Shown here in pieces: positions 42,975 to 51,797 of a stretch of DNA of 64,000 nucleotides (within the stretch, counting starts at the first letter, position 1; every line of letters starts with the position of its first letter). The notes under the pieces are model-generated. The model was not told the origin of the DNA, did not search any database, and saw only the letters and a list, made by a program, of their open reading frames with translations. Source of the DNA: Leptospira dzoumogneensis (lineage in GTDB: Bacteria > Spirochaetota > Leptospiria > Leptospirales > Leptospiraceae); the NCBI RefSeq assembly GCF_004770895.1, contig NZ_RQHS01000010.1, positions 186,001 to 250,000 of the forward strand, in the 5' to 3' direction. Both the position numbers and the translations under genes were made by a program.

Positions 42975-43238
42975 CTAAAACTTCTCTATCATCAGGAAAA
43001 GATCCCTGGTATAATCAGTCATTGTCTGGAGCATCCAACCCGCAAAGATCACGATCACTGCAAAAATGGATAATAATTTAGGAACAAAAGCGATCGTAGG
43101 CTCTTGGATAGAAGTTGTGGTTTGTAAAATACCTATGATCAACCCTACCACCATCGCAGTCAGCAGGATGGGAGAAGAAAGTTTCAGAGTCACAAACAAT
43201 GCGTCTCTGATCAGAGTGATTGCATCTACTTCCGTCAT
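42975..43238 (-). CDS. fliQ: flagellar export gate protein FliQ
   Basis: A small gate protein of 87 residues with two membrane hairpin helices ([20 protein letters not shown], then [20 protein letters not shown]) and the typical [16 protein letters not shown] loop between. Its ATG overlaps the fliP stop as ATGA. Confidence 0.95.
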   Translation of the reverse strand: MTEVDAITLIRDALFVTLKLSSPILLTAMVVGLIIGILQTTTSIQEPTIAFVPKLLSIFAVIVIFAGWMLQTMTDYTRDLFLMIEKF

Positions 43239-44077
43239 TTATAACTCCTCACGAGCTCGTAGACGATTAAATTCCAACCATCCACAAGAACGAATAAGAT
43301 CAATTTAAACGGCAAACTTACCATCACAGGAGGAAGCATATTCAAACCCATGGAGAGAAGTGCGGAAGCCACCACAAGATCCACTACGATAAACGGAATA
43401 AATATGATAATCCCGATCCAAAACGCCTTCTTTATCTCTGAAAGCATGAACGCGGGAATAAGAACATAATTCGGAACATCGTCGAATGATTCTACATTCT
43501 CCACTTTTCCGATCTTTAAAAATAGAGCCACATCCTTGGCTCCGCTTGTACCGATCTGCCTCATCATAAATTCTCTAAGAGGGATCATGGACTTATCAAA
43601 AAATTCGTTTGTATCTATCTTGCCTTCCATGTACGGATTCAGACCTTTCTCATACACGATATTCAAGGTGGGAGCCATGATAAAGAATGTCATGAATAAC
43701 GCTAAGCCCACCATTACCTGATTAGGCGGAAGGTTCTGGATAGAAAGTGCCCTTCTCACAAAATCCAGAACGATCACTATCTTAGTGAAAGAAGTCAGGG
43801 ACATCACGATTGCAGGAGCCAAAGAAAGAATGGTAACCAAGAAAAGGATCATCAAAGAAAGACTCGTTTCTCTAGGACCTTTTGCCTCGTTCACATTGAT
43901 ATTCAGATTTGGGATAGGGATCCTAGGCGCATTTGCTTGGGCGAAAGTATCCTCGGGGATCGCAATTATCAAAACGGCAAAAAGAAGGACTCCCGAAAGT
44001 ATCTTCCACATAATAAATTTATGTCTCATACCTTCAGAAAACTCTTTCCCTGCCTTTGTAGCGAACCCCTCTCCCAC
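43235..44077 (-). CDS. fliP: flagellar export gate protein FliP
   Basis: A gate protein of 280 residues, with a cleavable-type signal ([18 protein letters not shown]), then the classic FliP region: [60 protein letters not shown] and a C-terminal [20 protein letters not shown]. The start GTG 44077 has AGGGGG upstream; an ATG at 44029 is an alternative that keeps the signal. The gene is 8 bp downstream of fliO. Confidence 0.95.
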   Translation of the reverse strand: MGEGFATKAGKEFSEGMRHKFIMWKILSGVLLFAVLIIAIPEDTFAQANAPRIPIPNLNINVNEAKGPRETSLSLMILFLVTILSLAPAIVMSLTSFTKIVIVLDFVRRALSIQNLPPNQVMVGLALFMTFFIMAPTLNIVYEKGLNPYMEGKIDTNEFFDKSMIPLREFMMRQIGTSGAKDVALFLKIGKVENVESFDDVPNYVLIPAFMLSEIKKAFWIGIIIFIPFIVVDLVVASALLSMGLNMLPPVMVSLPFKLILFVLVDGWNLIVYELVRSYK

Positions 44078-44085
44078 TTTTCCCC

Positions 44086-44874
44086 CTAGTTCAAATCGAA
44101 TAATCCGTTCTCCAGACTATTCCTTTCCTTCTTAATTTCGTCTAACTTCTCTTTGAGTTTTCTCTGTTTCTCTTTTCTTTCACTTGGAGTTTGGCGAAGA
44201 GTTTGTTCTTCATCTTCCGACTTTCCGGTCAGACGAATATTCAAATCCTTTAATTGTTCCAGAGCAGTGACTAAGAAACCGCCTTCCGGAGGTTTAAATT
44301 CGTCTCTCATTCTCTGGAGCCTTGCCTTAGTTTCCGTATCCGTAATTTCGGAAATTAAATTAATACCGTTATCCGCCACACCCAATACGAAAATTTGCCC
44401 AGTCACTTCCACGATTTGTAACTGTTTGTTCGTGCCCAGGTTCAAACTCCCAAGAAGATTCATTTCTCCTCGAACGGGAAGAGAACCTTCTCTGGATTTT
44501 GCAAGAGTCCTTAAGACCCAATATGCAGCTCCACAAAGAATCCCTAATACAAGAACGATCCTAAATAAGATCCCTGCGAGACTTGGTCCATCCGAAACAG
44601 GCTTATATCTTTCTTCCACAGGATTCGGCGCTGACTCAGTTGCCGCTTCCTTCTTCTCCTCTTGTTTAGGAGTAGAAGGTGCCGAAGATTCAGGGGCCTT
44701 TTTGTCAGCAGTGCCCAATTCCCTCTTGAGAACTTCGTCCATTTGTTCTCTTTCGGAACCTTGGGAGTATAATCCTCCGGCAATACCCGATAAAATACAA
44801 AAGACTCCGAACGCCAAAGCGAGGGAGCCGAATCCTGAAAAAAACGAATGGATCGTTTGAAAAATTCGGCTCAT
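44086..44874 (-). CDS. fliO: flagellar biosynthesis protein FliO-like
   Basis: A 262-residue membrane protein that assists FliP assembly. It has an N-terminal hydrophobic segment (16-37), a charged linker rich in Lys, Glu and Pro (40-95), a second membrane helix ([20 protein letters not shown]) and the FliO/FliZ cytoplasmic beta domain ([35 protein letters not shown]). Longer than the short FliO of enterics but typical of spirochaetal FliZ. Overlaps fliN by ATGA with GGAGG upstream. Confidence 0.88.
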   Translation of the reverse strand: MSRIFQTIHSFFSGFGSLALAFGVFCILSGIAGGLYSQGSEREQMDEVLKRELGTADKKAPESSAPSTPKQEEKKEAATESAPNPVEERYKPVSDGPSLAGILFRIVLVLGILCGAAYWVLRTLAKSREGSLPVRGEMNLLGSLNLGTNKQLQIVEVTGQIFVLGVADNGINLISEITDTETKARLQRMRDEFKPPEGGFLVTALEQLKDLNIRLTGKSEDEEQTLRQTPSERKEKQRKLKEKLDEIKKERNSLENGLFDLN

Positions 44875-45944
44875 CCGCCTCCCGACTCCGGCTTGATCCT
44901 ATCGGCCGGACTTACGATATCCGTTACACGCACACCGAAGTTTTCGTCGATGACCACAACCTCTCCCTTCGCGATCAACTTACCGTTCACTAAAAGATCC
45001 ACCGGCTCACCTGCCAACTTGTCCAACTCTATGATGGAACCTTCTCCCAAACCTAAGATATCTTTAATATACATCTTGGTTCTTCCGAGTTCCACGGTCA
45101 CGGACATCTGAACGTCCATGAGAAGATTCAGGTTCGGAGTGCCTTGGGCGCCGCTTGCAGTTGCAAGATTCGGGAAAGAAACTCCCTTCATTCCTACTTG
45201 GGAAATTCCTCCGCCGCCCATTCCACCTTGGTAGCCGCCGCCACCATAATCTCCGCCTCCCCCTCCTCCGGATCTTTTGGAAAGGGAGAGAATATCATTC
45301 GCCATGGATAAAGATAGAATGAACTGAACTCTAAAAGATGGAAGTCCTTCAATCGCTAAATTGAAGAAGGTCCGCACAAGTGGATCACCTTCCGGGAGCA
45401 CCAATGCGGCAGGAGAAGTTACATGCCTGGTCTCAGCAGGAGAACCATTCACTCCGCCACCTGTCTTAGCAGCGATCTGAGATTGAAGCGCTCCCATAAT
45501 AGGAGTCAAACTATCTCTTAGAGTTTGGAGCTGGCCTTCGTCCAGACCGCCTGAATCGAAACCACCCATCATCATGTTTGCGATACGAGCCGCATTATCG
45601 GCCCCCATCGCAAGAACAACTCTTCCGTTCAGATTTCCTGAATAGGTAGAATATAATAAAAACGTGTTGGACTTAAGTTCCGCTTCCACATCCTTCCGGG
45701 ACTTTGCCTCGGAAGTCGGATTCATGAAGTTGGAAGTTTTAGAAAGAATAGCTGCTAAGGTATTCCCTGCAGTCATAAAACAATGAGAAAGAAAGTCAGA
45801 CAGAAGATCCCTATCTACCGGAGAAAGACCGGCAGCTTCCTTGGACCCGCCTCCGGCAGCCATGCTGCTGCCTGGATCAAATGAATCGTTTGCACCCGCT
45901 AAAAGGGCGTCTATTTCTTCCTGGGAAAGGGATCCTTCACCCAT
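44871..45944 (-). CDS. fliN: flagellar motor switch protein FliN/FliY
   Basis: About 357 residues, much longer than a plain FliN. The N-terminal [12 protein letters not shown] resembles the CheY-P binding peptide of FliM/FliY. A CheC-like middle domain (about 40-200) follows, then a glycine-rich linker, and the SpoA domain ([40 protein letters not shown]). This is the FliY-type organisation known in leptospires. It probably begins the long minus-strand export operon. ATG 45944 is preferred; GTG 45953 is the alternative. Confidence 0.93.
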   Translation of the reverse strand: MGEGSLSQEEIDALLAGANDSFDPGSSMAAGGGSKEAAGLSPVDRDLLSDFLSHCFMTAGNTLAAILSKTSNFMNPTSEAKSRKDVEAELKSNTFLLYSTYSGNLNGRVVLAMGADNAARIANMMMGGFDSGGLDEGQLQTLRDSLTPIMGALQSQIAAKTGGGVNGSPAETRHVTSPAALVLPEGDPLVRTFFNLAIEGLPSFRVQFILSLSMANDILSLSKRSGGGGGGDYGGGGYQGGMGGGGISQVGMKGVSFPNLATASGAQGTPNLNLLMDVQMSVTVELGRTKMYIKDILGLGEGSIIELDKLAGEPVDLLVNGKLIAKGEVVVIDENFGVRVTDIVSPADRIKPESGGG

Positions 45945-46105
45945 ATTGGGCACTCTCTCTTAGTTTTGGATTAGGAGACATAATAAAAAGAAATTTGTCG
46001 ACCCTTTTTTTTCTTGCTCAGAAAATCGGTAGGAAAAGGCCGGGGGCTTATTAGATAAAAGCCTAGTTTTGGAGTGAAAACAAGTATATTTTGGTTAAAA
46101 AGAAA

Positions 46106-46306
46106 TCAGGTCTCCACTGTCTCGATCAGAAAAGAAGAAAGGTCCACATATTGAGAAGCGTTTCCATGGATGTCGATCCCCACAAGCTTGCCTTCCGCAT
46201 CCAAATCGATATTCAGATCCGTGTTCACTTCCCTGGTTTCAGTCGAAGGACGGTCAGATAAATCGATATAGACAGAATCAGTTTCAGGAAAATGGGTAAT
46301 TTTCAT
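46106..46306 (-). CDS. DUF2283 protein, possible antitoxin
   Basis: A 66-residue protein of the DUF2283 family: MKITHFPETDSVYIDLSD is the family start (Y-D-xx-DxxYI/VxLS pattern) and NIDLDAEGKLVGIDIHGNA is its conserved core. It overlaps the DUF4258 gene by ATGA and follows it, so it is co-translated. DUF2283 genes commonly sit next to DUF4258 genes, suggesting a toxin-antitoxin relation with this as antitoxin; unproven. Confidence 0.85.
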   Translation of the reverse strand: MKITHFPETDSVYIDLSDRPSTETREVNTDLNIDLDAEGKLVGIDIHGNASQYVDLSSFLIETVET

Positions 46307-46569
46307 CTTTTAAATCCCCGATCGAAAAAGGCATTATGAACGGTTTTGCGATCTTCTAAAGTAATAACACGAAGGTATTTTTGGGCCTCGTCAATCCATT
46401 TCCAGTAGCGAAATCTTTTATCGATCTGGATCACTTTATAATCAGGATTGGAGATCGTCTCTTTCACCCAGTCCAAACGAATGTCAGGCCGCCTTTCCAA
46501 TACCAGATTTTTTCGATTTTTTGCGTAGATTGGACTTGACTGGCAATTGGAAGTCTCGTATTTTACCAA
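46303..46569 (-). CDS. DUF4258 protein, possible toxin
   Basis: A small protein with the DUF4258 pattern: ERRPDIRLDWVKETISNPDY, KRFRYWKWIDEAQKYLRVIT and a late HNAFFDRGFKR. This fold belongs to the RelE/BrnT-like superfamily of RNase toxins, but activity is inference. The start is uncertain. A TTG at 46567-46569 gives 88 residues beginning MVKYET, but those codons lie inside an inverted repeat shared with the arsR start; a TTG at 46500 would give a shorter form lacking the first 23 residues. No ribosome site is clear. Confidence 0.75.
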   Translation of the reverse strand: MVKYETSNCQSSPIYAKNRKNLVLERRPDIRLDWVKETISNPDYKVIQIDKRFRYWKWIDEAQKYLRVITLEDRKTVHNAFFDRGFKR

Positions 46570-46602
46570 ACGGTAAATTAACTAAATGGTTAAATACGAG
46601 AC
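46553..46602. promoter_or_regulatory. inverted repeat spanning both divergent start codons, probable ArsR operator
   Basis: GTCTCGTATTTTACCA (46553-46568) and TGGTTAAATACGAGAC (46587-46602) are complementary at 15 of 16 positions, with an 18-nt centre. They contain the arsR ATG (46586-46588) and the TTG (46567-46569) of the divergent gene, whose start codons are only 16 bp apart. A dimeric repressor bound here would control both directions. Confidence 0.65.
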
Positions 46603-46945
46603 ACAATCCGATCGACTGAGCAATACTTTCGCCGCTTTGGCAGACCCAACCAGGAGGGAAATCCTTCTCTATTTAGTCTCCGGAGAAGCTACCGTAAAGG
46701 AATTGGCGGAACCTTTTAATATGAGCCTGCCCGGCATTTCTAAACACCTGAAGGTTTTGGAAAAAGCAGGGCTAATTGAAAGAGGAAGAGAGGCGCAATG
46801 GAGGCCCTGTAAGATCCGACCGGATGGTCTAAAGGAAGCTTCCGGTTGGTTGGATCATTACCGCCATTTCTGGGAAGAAAGTTTGGATCGTTTGGATGCA
46901 TATCTACAACAACTCCAAGCTCAAAATAAAGAGCCGGAAAAATAG
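46586..46945 (+). CDS. ArsR-family transcriptional repressor (non-metal type)
   Basis: A winged-helix regulator of 119 residues. The family hallmark FAALADPTRREILLYL is at residues 15-30 and the recognition helix region is FNMSLPGISKHLKVLEKAGL. The cysteine motif of metal-sensing ArsR proteins is missing, so it is not a metal sensor of that type. The start MVKYET is usual for relatives that regulate AHSA1/DoxX genes. It precedes an MFS exporter, two AHSA1 genes and doxX, and probably represses itself and them through the inverted repeat at its start. Confidence 0.9.
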   Translation: MVKYETQSDRLSNTFAALADPTRREILLYLVSGEATVKELAEPFNMSLPGISKHLKVLEKAGLIERGREAQWRPCKIRPDGLKEASGWLDHYRHFWEESLDRLDAYLQQLQAQNKEPEK

Positions 46946-47008
46946 ATCGGTTATACCGGGAATTTGTCCCGGTGCTATATTAGAATTATATAAAAAGGTA
47001 CATTCAGA

Positions 47009-48577
47009 ATGTCTGAAATTAAAACTGAAAACACGACCAAAGCCACTAAAAAAGAGTGGATCGGCCTGGCAGTGATCGCATTGCCCTGCCTGCTATATGC
47101 GATGGATTTAACTGTTCTTTATCTTGCGGCTCCTCAATTGACTGCGGATCTGAATCCTACTCCTTCTCAACAATTATGGATCATGGATATTTACGGATTT
47201 TTAGTCGCAGGTTTTCTTGTGATCATGGGAAATCTGGGAGATAGAATAGGTCGTCGTAAACTTCTTCTTTATGGGGCAGCGGCATTCGGAGTGGCATCCG
47301 TTCTTGCTGCATTCTCCCCTAGTTCCGAAATTTTGATCCTAACACGAGCGATCTTAGGGATCACGGCGGCAACTTTGGCTCCTTCTACCCTATCATTAAT
47401 TCGTAATATGTTTTTAGATCCGGAAGAGAGAACTTTTGCGATCGGTATCTGGGGAATGAGTTTTTCCTTAGGCGGAGCGATCGGTCCTCTTGTAGGCGGA
47501 GTTCTACTGGAATATTTCTGGTGGGGTTCCGTTTTTTTGATGAGCGTTCCTATTATGATACTTCTTCTAATCGTTGGACCTAAACTTCTTCCTGAATTCA
47601 AAGATCCGAATGCAGGCAAGATGGATCTGCCAAGTGCGGTTCTATCCTTAGTATCCGTGCTTTCTATCATCTACGGCTTAAAGCAGATCGCAGAGAACGG
47701 TTTGGGAATTGTTTCCGCTCTTACCATACTTGCAGGGCTTTTAGTCGGAGCTATCTTCGTCAAAAGACAATCTACTCTTGCTGATCCGATGATAGATCTT
47801 CAATTATTCAAACTTCCTGCGTTCGCCGCTGCAGTTGCCGGAAATACTATGACCATCTTTGTGGCATTAGGAACTTTCTTATTCATTTCCCAATACTTAC
47901 AATTGGTTTTAGGACTTTCTCCTTTGGAAGCTGGACTATGGACCCTTCCCGGAGCAGTGGGTAACGTGATCGGTTCACTTACTATCCCCATAGTAGTTCG
48001 AAGCATGCGTCCATTGTACGTGATGATAAGCGGTTTAGTATTACTCTCGATCGGAATGTTTTTGTATACACTCATCAATACGGAAAACGGTGTTTGGGTA
48101 ATCATTGCAGGATCTCTAATCATGTCCCTCGGGATCTGCGCAGTTGTGATCTTAGGAACCGATATCATCGTTAGTTCTGCGCCTCCTGAAAGAGCGGGAG
48201 CTGCGGCTTCTATTTCTGAGACAGCGGCAGAGTTTGGCGGAGTTCTTGGAATTGCAGTACTCGGAAGTATAGGTGTTGCGATCTTCAAATCCAGGATCAA
48301 TTCAATCGATCTTCCCGGGCTTACTCCAGAGCAATGGGAAAGTTCTCATAATACTTTAGCTTCTGCGGTAGCTATAGCGAAAGAACTTCCTGAACCGAGC
48401 AGACAGATCCTGCTTAGTACTGCACAAGGCGCATTCACCGATTCTTTACACTTTGTTTCTTTTTTAAGTGTAGGGATCTCTATCGCTCTGGCGTTTGCGA
48501 TCTTTTTCATCTTAAAGGATAGAAAAGAGCAGGAAGCGGCTGCCGAGCCGGTAGAGTTGGATAAAGCGGCAAGATAA
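47009..48577 (+). CDS. MFS drug exporter, DHA2 type (14 helices)
   Basis: 522 residues with 14 predicted membrane helices. The N-terminal MDLTVLYLAAPQLTADLNPT and motif A GNLGDRIGRRKLLLYG are those of the EmrB/QacA/SmvA branch of proton-coupled multidrug exporters. The motif C region is LGGAIGPLVGGVLLEYFWWG. No outer-membrane or adaptor partner gene is adjacent, so it likely exports into the periplasm. AAGGT precedes the ATG. Its location behind arsR suggests induction by a ligand of that repressor. Confidence 0.9.
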   Translation: MSEIKTENTTKATKKEWIGLAVIALPCLLYAMDLTVLYLAAPQLTADLNPTPSQQLWIMDIYGFLVAGFLVIMGNLGDRIGRRKLLLYGAAAFGVASVLAAFSPSSEILILTRAILGITAATLAPSTLSLIRNMFLDPEERTFAIGIWGMSFSLGGAIGPLVGGVLLEYFWWGSVFLMSVPIMILLLIVGPKLLPEFKDPNAGKMDLPSAVLSLVSVLSIIYGLKQIAENGLGIVSALTILAGLLVGAIFVKRQSTLADPMIDLQLFKLPAFAAAVAGNTMTIFVALGTFLFISQYLQLVLGLSPLEAGLWTLPGAVGNVIGSLTIPIVVRSMRPLYVMISGLVLLSIGMFLYTLINTENGVWVIIAGSLIMSLGICAVVILGTDIIVSSAPPERAGAAASISETAAEFGGVLGIAVLGSIGVAIFKSRINSIDLPGLTPEQWESSHNTLASAVAIAKELPEPSRQILLSTAQGAFTDSLHFVSFLSVGISIALAFAIFFILKDRKEQEAAAEPVELDKAAR

Positions 48578-48607
48578 TATTAATAGAATATAAATAAGGA
48601 AAATAGA

Positions 48608-49063
48608 ATGAAAGCAGAAGTTTCAGTCGTTGGAAAAGAAATTATAGGGGTTAAAACTTTTGATGCCCCAAGAGAATTAGTTTGGAGCGCTTGGACCGAC
48701 CCTAAACAAGTAGCGATCTGGTGGGGACCGAACGGTTTTACGAATACCATTCACGAAATGAACGTAAAACCGGGAGGAGTCTGGAGATTCATAATGCATG
48801 GTCCCGATGGAACGGATTATCCGAATCGTATCGAGTTCATAGAGGTGGTTCAACCTGAAAAACTGGTCTATGATCATGGAGACGATTCTAATCCGAAACA
48901 ATTCCATGTAACGGTCATTTTCGAAGAAGAAGGTTCTAAAACCAAACTTACCATGAGATCCAGATTCGCGAGCGAAGAAGATATTAAAAAAGTCGCAGAT
49001 TACGCGTTGGAAGGACTTAGACAAACTCTGGGACGTCTACGAGAATTCTTGGAAAAGAAGTGA
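48608..49063 (+). CDS. AHSA1-type SRPBCC protein (first copy)
   Basis: 151 residues of the START/Bet v 1-like fold in its AHSA1 form: FDAPRELVWSAWTDPKQVAI, WWGPNGFTNTIHEMNVKPGG and a C-terminal LEGLRQTLGRLREFLEKK. Such proteins bind hydrophobic ligands; function is generally unknown in bacteria. AAGGAAAATAG precedes ATG. It is a tandem paralogue of the next gene. Confidence 0.88.
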   Translation: MKAEVSVVGKEIIGVKTFDAPRELVWSAWTDPKQVAIWWGPNGFTNTIHEMNVKPGGVWRFIMHGPDGTDYPNRIEFIEVVQPEKLVYDHGDDSNPKQFHVTVIFEEEGSKTKLTMRSRFASEEDIKKVADYALEGLRQTLGRLREFLEKK

Positions 49064-49120
49064 GAAGTTTCAGACCTACTTTCGAATATAATAATTTTTT
49101 AAAGAGCGGAGAAGAAGTTT

Positions 49121-49591
49121 GTGAACGAGATCAAACAACCTGAATTTAAGGAAATGATGCTGACCAGGACTCTGAATGCACCCAGAGATCTGGTATGGAA
49201 GGCTTGGACGGATCCGAATATGGTATCTCAATGGTGGGGCCCGCATGGGTTTACTGCTCCTCTCTGCCAATTAGATCTTCGTCCAGGCGGAGAAATACTC
49301 ATCCACATGAAGGATCCTGAAGGTGGGGTCAATCCTATGAACGGTACTTATAAGGAGATAGTTACTTTAGAAAAGATAGTATTTTCTTCTTATATCGCTT
49401 TCGAGATGGATGGCAAAAAACCTGCGGCGGAGATCCAGATCACAATTCTATTTGCAGACAAGGGTTCTCAAACCGAACTTCAAGTGCGTGCACTTCCGAT
49501 CAAGGTGGATCCTGAACTTTATCCTGCAGTGGAAGGTATGGAAGAAGGTTGGACCCAAACCCTGGACAAACTTACTGCGATTTTTGCTTAA
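49121..49591 (+). CDS. AHSA1-type SRPBCC protein (second copy)
   Basis: 156 residues, GTG start, AHSA1 fold like the preceding gene: LNAPRDLVWKAWTDPNMVSQ, WWGPHGFTAPLCQLDLRPGG and a C-terminal EGMEEGWTQTLDKLTAIFA. The mid-region (KDPEGGVNPMNGTYKEIVTL) differs from the first copy, so the ligands may differ. Part of the arsR-led gene group. Confidence 0.87.
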   Translation: MNEIKQPEFKEMMLTRTLNAPRDLVWKAWTDPNMVSQWWGPHGFTAPLCQLDLRPGGEILIHMKDPEGGVNPMNGTYKEIVTLEKIVFSSYIAFEMDGKKPAAEIQITILFADKGSQTELQVRALPIKVDPELYPAVEGMEEGWTQTLDKLTAIFA

Positions 49592-49641
49592 TTACCCTGG
49601 ATGGAAAACGAAACAAAATATAAACATTAAGGAAACAGAAT

Positions 49642-49722
49642 ATGAAAACAAATCTGCTGCAAATACTAAGTTTTTGGATCATCATTTTTCCTTTCCAAAA
49701 AAGGAAAAGAGCCGGAGCTTAA
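49642..49722 (+). CDS. possible 26-residue membrane peptide
   Basis: A short frame, MKTNLLQILSFWIIIFPF followed by QKRKRAGA, in the 168-bp gap between the second AHSA1 gene and doxX. AAGGAAA stands 8 nt before the ATG, and a hydrophobic stretch is followed by a basic tail. It may be a small membrane peptide or a remnant of a decayed gene. Chance cannot be excluded at this length. Confidence 0.3.
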   Translation: MKTNLLQILSFWIIIFPFQKRKRAGA

Positions 49723-49759
49723 TTTCATAATATTATTAAAATTTAAAGGAAACTATTGG

Positions 49760-50191
49760 ATGAATTTGGACATATTTAAGAATGAAACCCTGAATATCAA
49801 AGCGGATATAGCGATCTTAGTGGCAAGAGTGGTCTGCGGTTACGCATTTATACTGCATGGCTGGGGAAAAATACAGGATCCTCTTCATTGGATGGGACCG
49901 GATTCTTCCGTGCCTGCTATTTTCCAATTTTTAGCCGCTCTTTCAGAATTCGGCGGAGGGATAGCTTGGGTGATTGGACTTTTGACAAGGCTTGCTTCCT
50001 TCGGGATCGTTTGCACTATGATCGTGGCCGCCTACTTTCATTCGGTGATCTTGGGGGATTCTTTCATCAATCTGACCGGTGGGAGATCCTACGAATTGGC
50101 TGGAGTGTTCTTTACAATCTCCTTGGTATTTCTGACAGTAGGAGCAGGAAGATTCTCCTTGGATCAAAAAATCTTTGGAAGTAAATCATAG
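49760..50191 (+). CDS. DoxX-family membrane protein
   Basis: 143 residues with four membrane helices. The DoxX pattern is clear: ILVARVVCGYAFILHGWGKI, then FLAALSEFGGGIAWVIGLLT, and the C-terminal SLVFLTVGAGRFSLDQKIFG. Relatives are associated with redox or respiratory stress genes, often next to ArsR/AHSA1 genes as here. AAGGAAA precedes ATG. Function not established. Confidence 0.88.
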   Translation: MNLDIFKNETLNIKADIAILVARVVCGYAFILHGWGKIQDPLHWMGPDSSVPAIFQFLAALSEFGGGIAWVIGLLTRLASFGIVCTMIVAAYFHSVILGDSFINLTGGRSYELAGVFFTISLVFLTVGAGRFSLDQKIFGSKS

Positions 50192-50204
50192 TAGATTAAA
50201 TTCT

Positions 50205-50234
50205 ATCCCTAAGAGCGCTTTTGCTCTTGGGGAT
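50205..50234 (+). terminator. hairpin between doxX and ilvA
   Basis: ATCCCTAAGAGC (50205-50216) pairs with GCTCTTGGGGAT (50223-50234), 12 bp with one U-G pair and a 6-nt loop. The T-tract after it (TTCCTTTC) is weak, and the GTG of ilvA follows 8 bases on. It may terminate the doxX transcript or hide the ilvA ribosome site (GGGGA is in the stem). Confidence 0.5.
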
Positions 50235-50242
50235 TTCCTTTC

Positions 50243-51757
50243 GTGATAGATTATATCCGCAAAATTTTAGACGCGAGAGTGTACGACGTTGCGGTCCATA
50301 CTCCCTTGGACCCAATGATCCGAATGAGCCAAAGATTAAATTCTTCGGTCCTATTAAAAAGGGAGGATCTACAGCCGATCTTCTCCTTTAAGATCAGAGG
50401 AGCATATAATCTAATTTCCAGACTTTCTTCCGAAGAAAAAAGGTCAGGAGTGATCTGCGCTTCCGCAGGAAACCATGCACAAGGAGTCGCACTCTCCTCT
50501 CAAAAATTAGGGATCAAGGCAATCATTGTGATGCCTATCACTACTCCATCCATCAAAATAGAAGCAGTCCAATATTTCGGAGCGGAGATCGTTCTTCATG
50601 GAGATACTTTTGACGAAGCATACTCTCATGCTAGAAAATTAGAAAAGGAGAAGGGACTAAAATTTATTCATCCCTACGACGATCCGGACGTGATCGCGGG
50701 CCAAGGGACCGTGGGTCTCGAAATTTTACAACAATATCCGGATCCGATCGAGGCGGTCTTTATTCCGATAGGAGGAGGAGGTTTAGCAGCAGGAGTCGCT
50801 TCTTATATTAAATTTTTAAGGCCTGAGATCAAAATAATAGGAGTGGAACCTTCGGACGCTGCTTCCATGAAAGAAGCGATCTCCGCAGGAAAAAGGGTCA
50901 TATTAGACAGAGTCGGATTATTTGCGGACGGTGTAGCGGTCAGACAAGCGGGAGAAGAAACATTCAATATTTGTAAAGAACTCTTGGACGATGTATTGGT
51001 CGCAAATACGGACCAGATCTGTGCCGCAGTCAAAGATATATTCGAAGACATGAGAGTCATCGCAGAGCCCGCGGGTGCACTGTCTCTTGCAGGATTAAAA
51101 TCCTATGTGCAACAAAATCCGAATCGAACCGGAGCACTTATCGCGATCAATAGCGGTGCAAATATGAATTTTGATAGGCTCAGACATGTTGCAGAGAGAG
51201 CAGAAATCGGAGAATCCAGGGAAATTTTACTCGGAGTCACCATTCCGGAAAAACCGGGAAGTTATCTTAGATTCGTCCAGACTCTAGGAAATAAGATCAT
51301 CACTGAATTCAATTATAGATATGCCACAGACAAACAGGCACATGTATTCGTAGGTTTAAAACTGAAAGTTTCTTCCGAAAAAGAAAATGTGATCTCAGAA
51401 TTAGAATCCTTAGGTTACGAGGTATTGGATATTAGTGCGAATGAAACGGCAAAGATCCATATCCGATATATGGTGGGAGGAAGAGTTTCAGAACTCAAAG
51501 ACGAGATCATTCTGAGATGTGAATTTCCGGAACGACCGGGAGCCTTGCTGAAATTTCTGGAATCGGTCGGCACCAATTGGAATATTACATTATTCCATTA
51601 TAGGAATCATGGAGCGGATTACGGAAGGGTATTAGTAGGATTCCAGGTCCCTTCTTCCGATAGAGAAGGTTTTAGAGAGAGACTCAAAAGTTTAGGTTAT
51701 CCTTACGAAGAAGAAACGGATAATCCGGCTTATAAGATGTTTTTACATACCGTTTGA
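50243..51757 (+). CDS. ilvA: threonine ammonia-lyase, biosynthetic (IlvA)
   Basis: A PLP enzyme that converts threonine to 2-oxobutyrate, the first step of isoleucine synthesis from threonine; 504 residues. The PLP lysine is in PIFSFKIRGAYNLI, the substrate loop is CASAGNHAQGVA, and the glycine loop is PIGGGGLAAGVASY. Two C-terminal ACT-like regulatory domains follow (EKPGSYLRFVQTLGNKIITE and ERPGALLKFLESVGTNWNIT), the long, feedback-regulated form. The GTG at 50243 aligns with the normal IlvA N-terminus. The presence of this gene is notable because some leptospires use citramalate instead. Confidence 0.94.
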   Translation: MIDYIRKILDARVYDVAVHTPLDPMIRMSQRLNSSVLLKREDLQPIFSFKIRGAYNLISRLSSEEKRSGVICASAGNHAQGVALSSQKLGIKAIIVMPITTPSIKIEAVQYFGAEIVLHGDTFDEAYSHARKLEKEKGLKFIHPYDDPDVIAGQGTVGLEILQQYPDPIEAVFIPIGGGGLAAGVASYIKFLRPEIKIIGVEPSDAASMKEAISAGKRVILDRVGLFADGVAVRQAGEETFNICKELLDDVLVANTDQICAAVKDIFEDMRVIAEPAGALSLAGLKSYVQQNPNRTGALIAINSGANMNFDRLRHVAERAEIGESREILLGVTIPEKPGSYLRFVQTLGNKIITEFNYRYATDKQAHVFVGLKLKVSSEKENVISELESLGYEVLDISANETAKIHIRYMVGGRVSELKDEIILRCEFPERPGALLKFLESVGTNWNITLFHYRNHGADYGRVLVGFQVPSSDREGFRERLKSLGYPYEEETDNPAYKMFLHTV

Positions 51758-51797
51758 TTGAAAGCCCGGGACAGACACAACTACTTGCCCTAAATCC

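Noticed and set aside
45960..46105. Terminator-like GGCTT/AAGCC hairpin between the DUF2283 gene and fliN
   Set aside because: Only a five-base stem without a convincing T-run; not listed as a terminator.
49685..49710. CCTTT/AAAGG inverted repeat before doxX
   Set aside because: Short, AT-rich and expected by chance in this composition.
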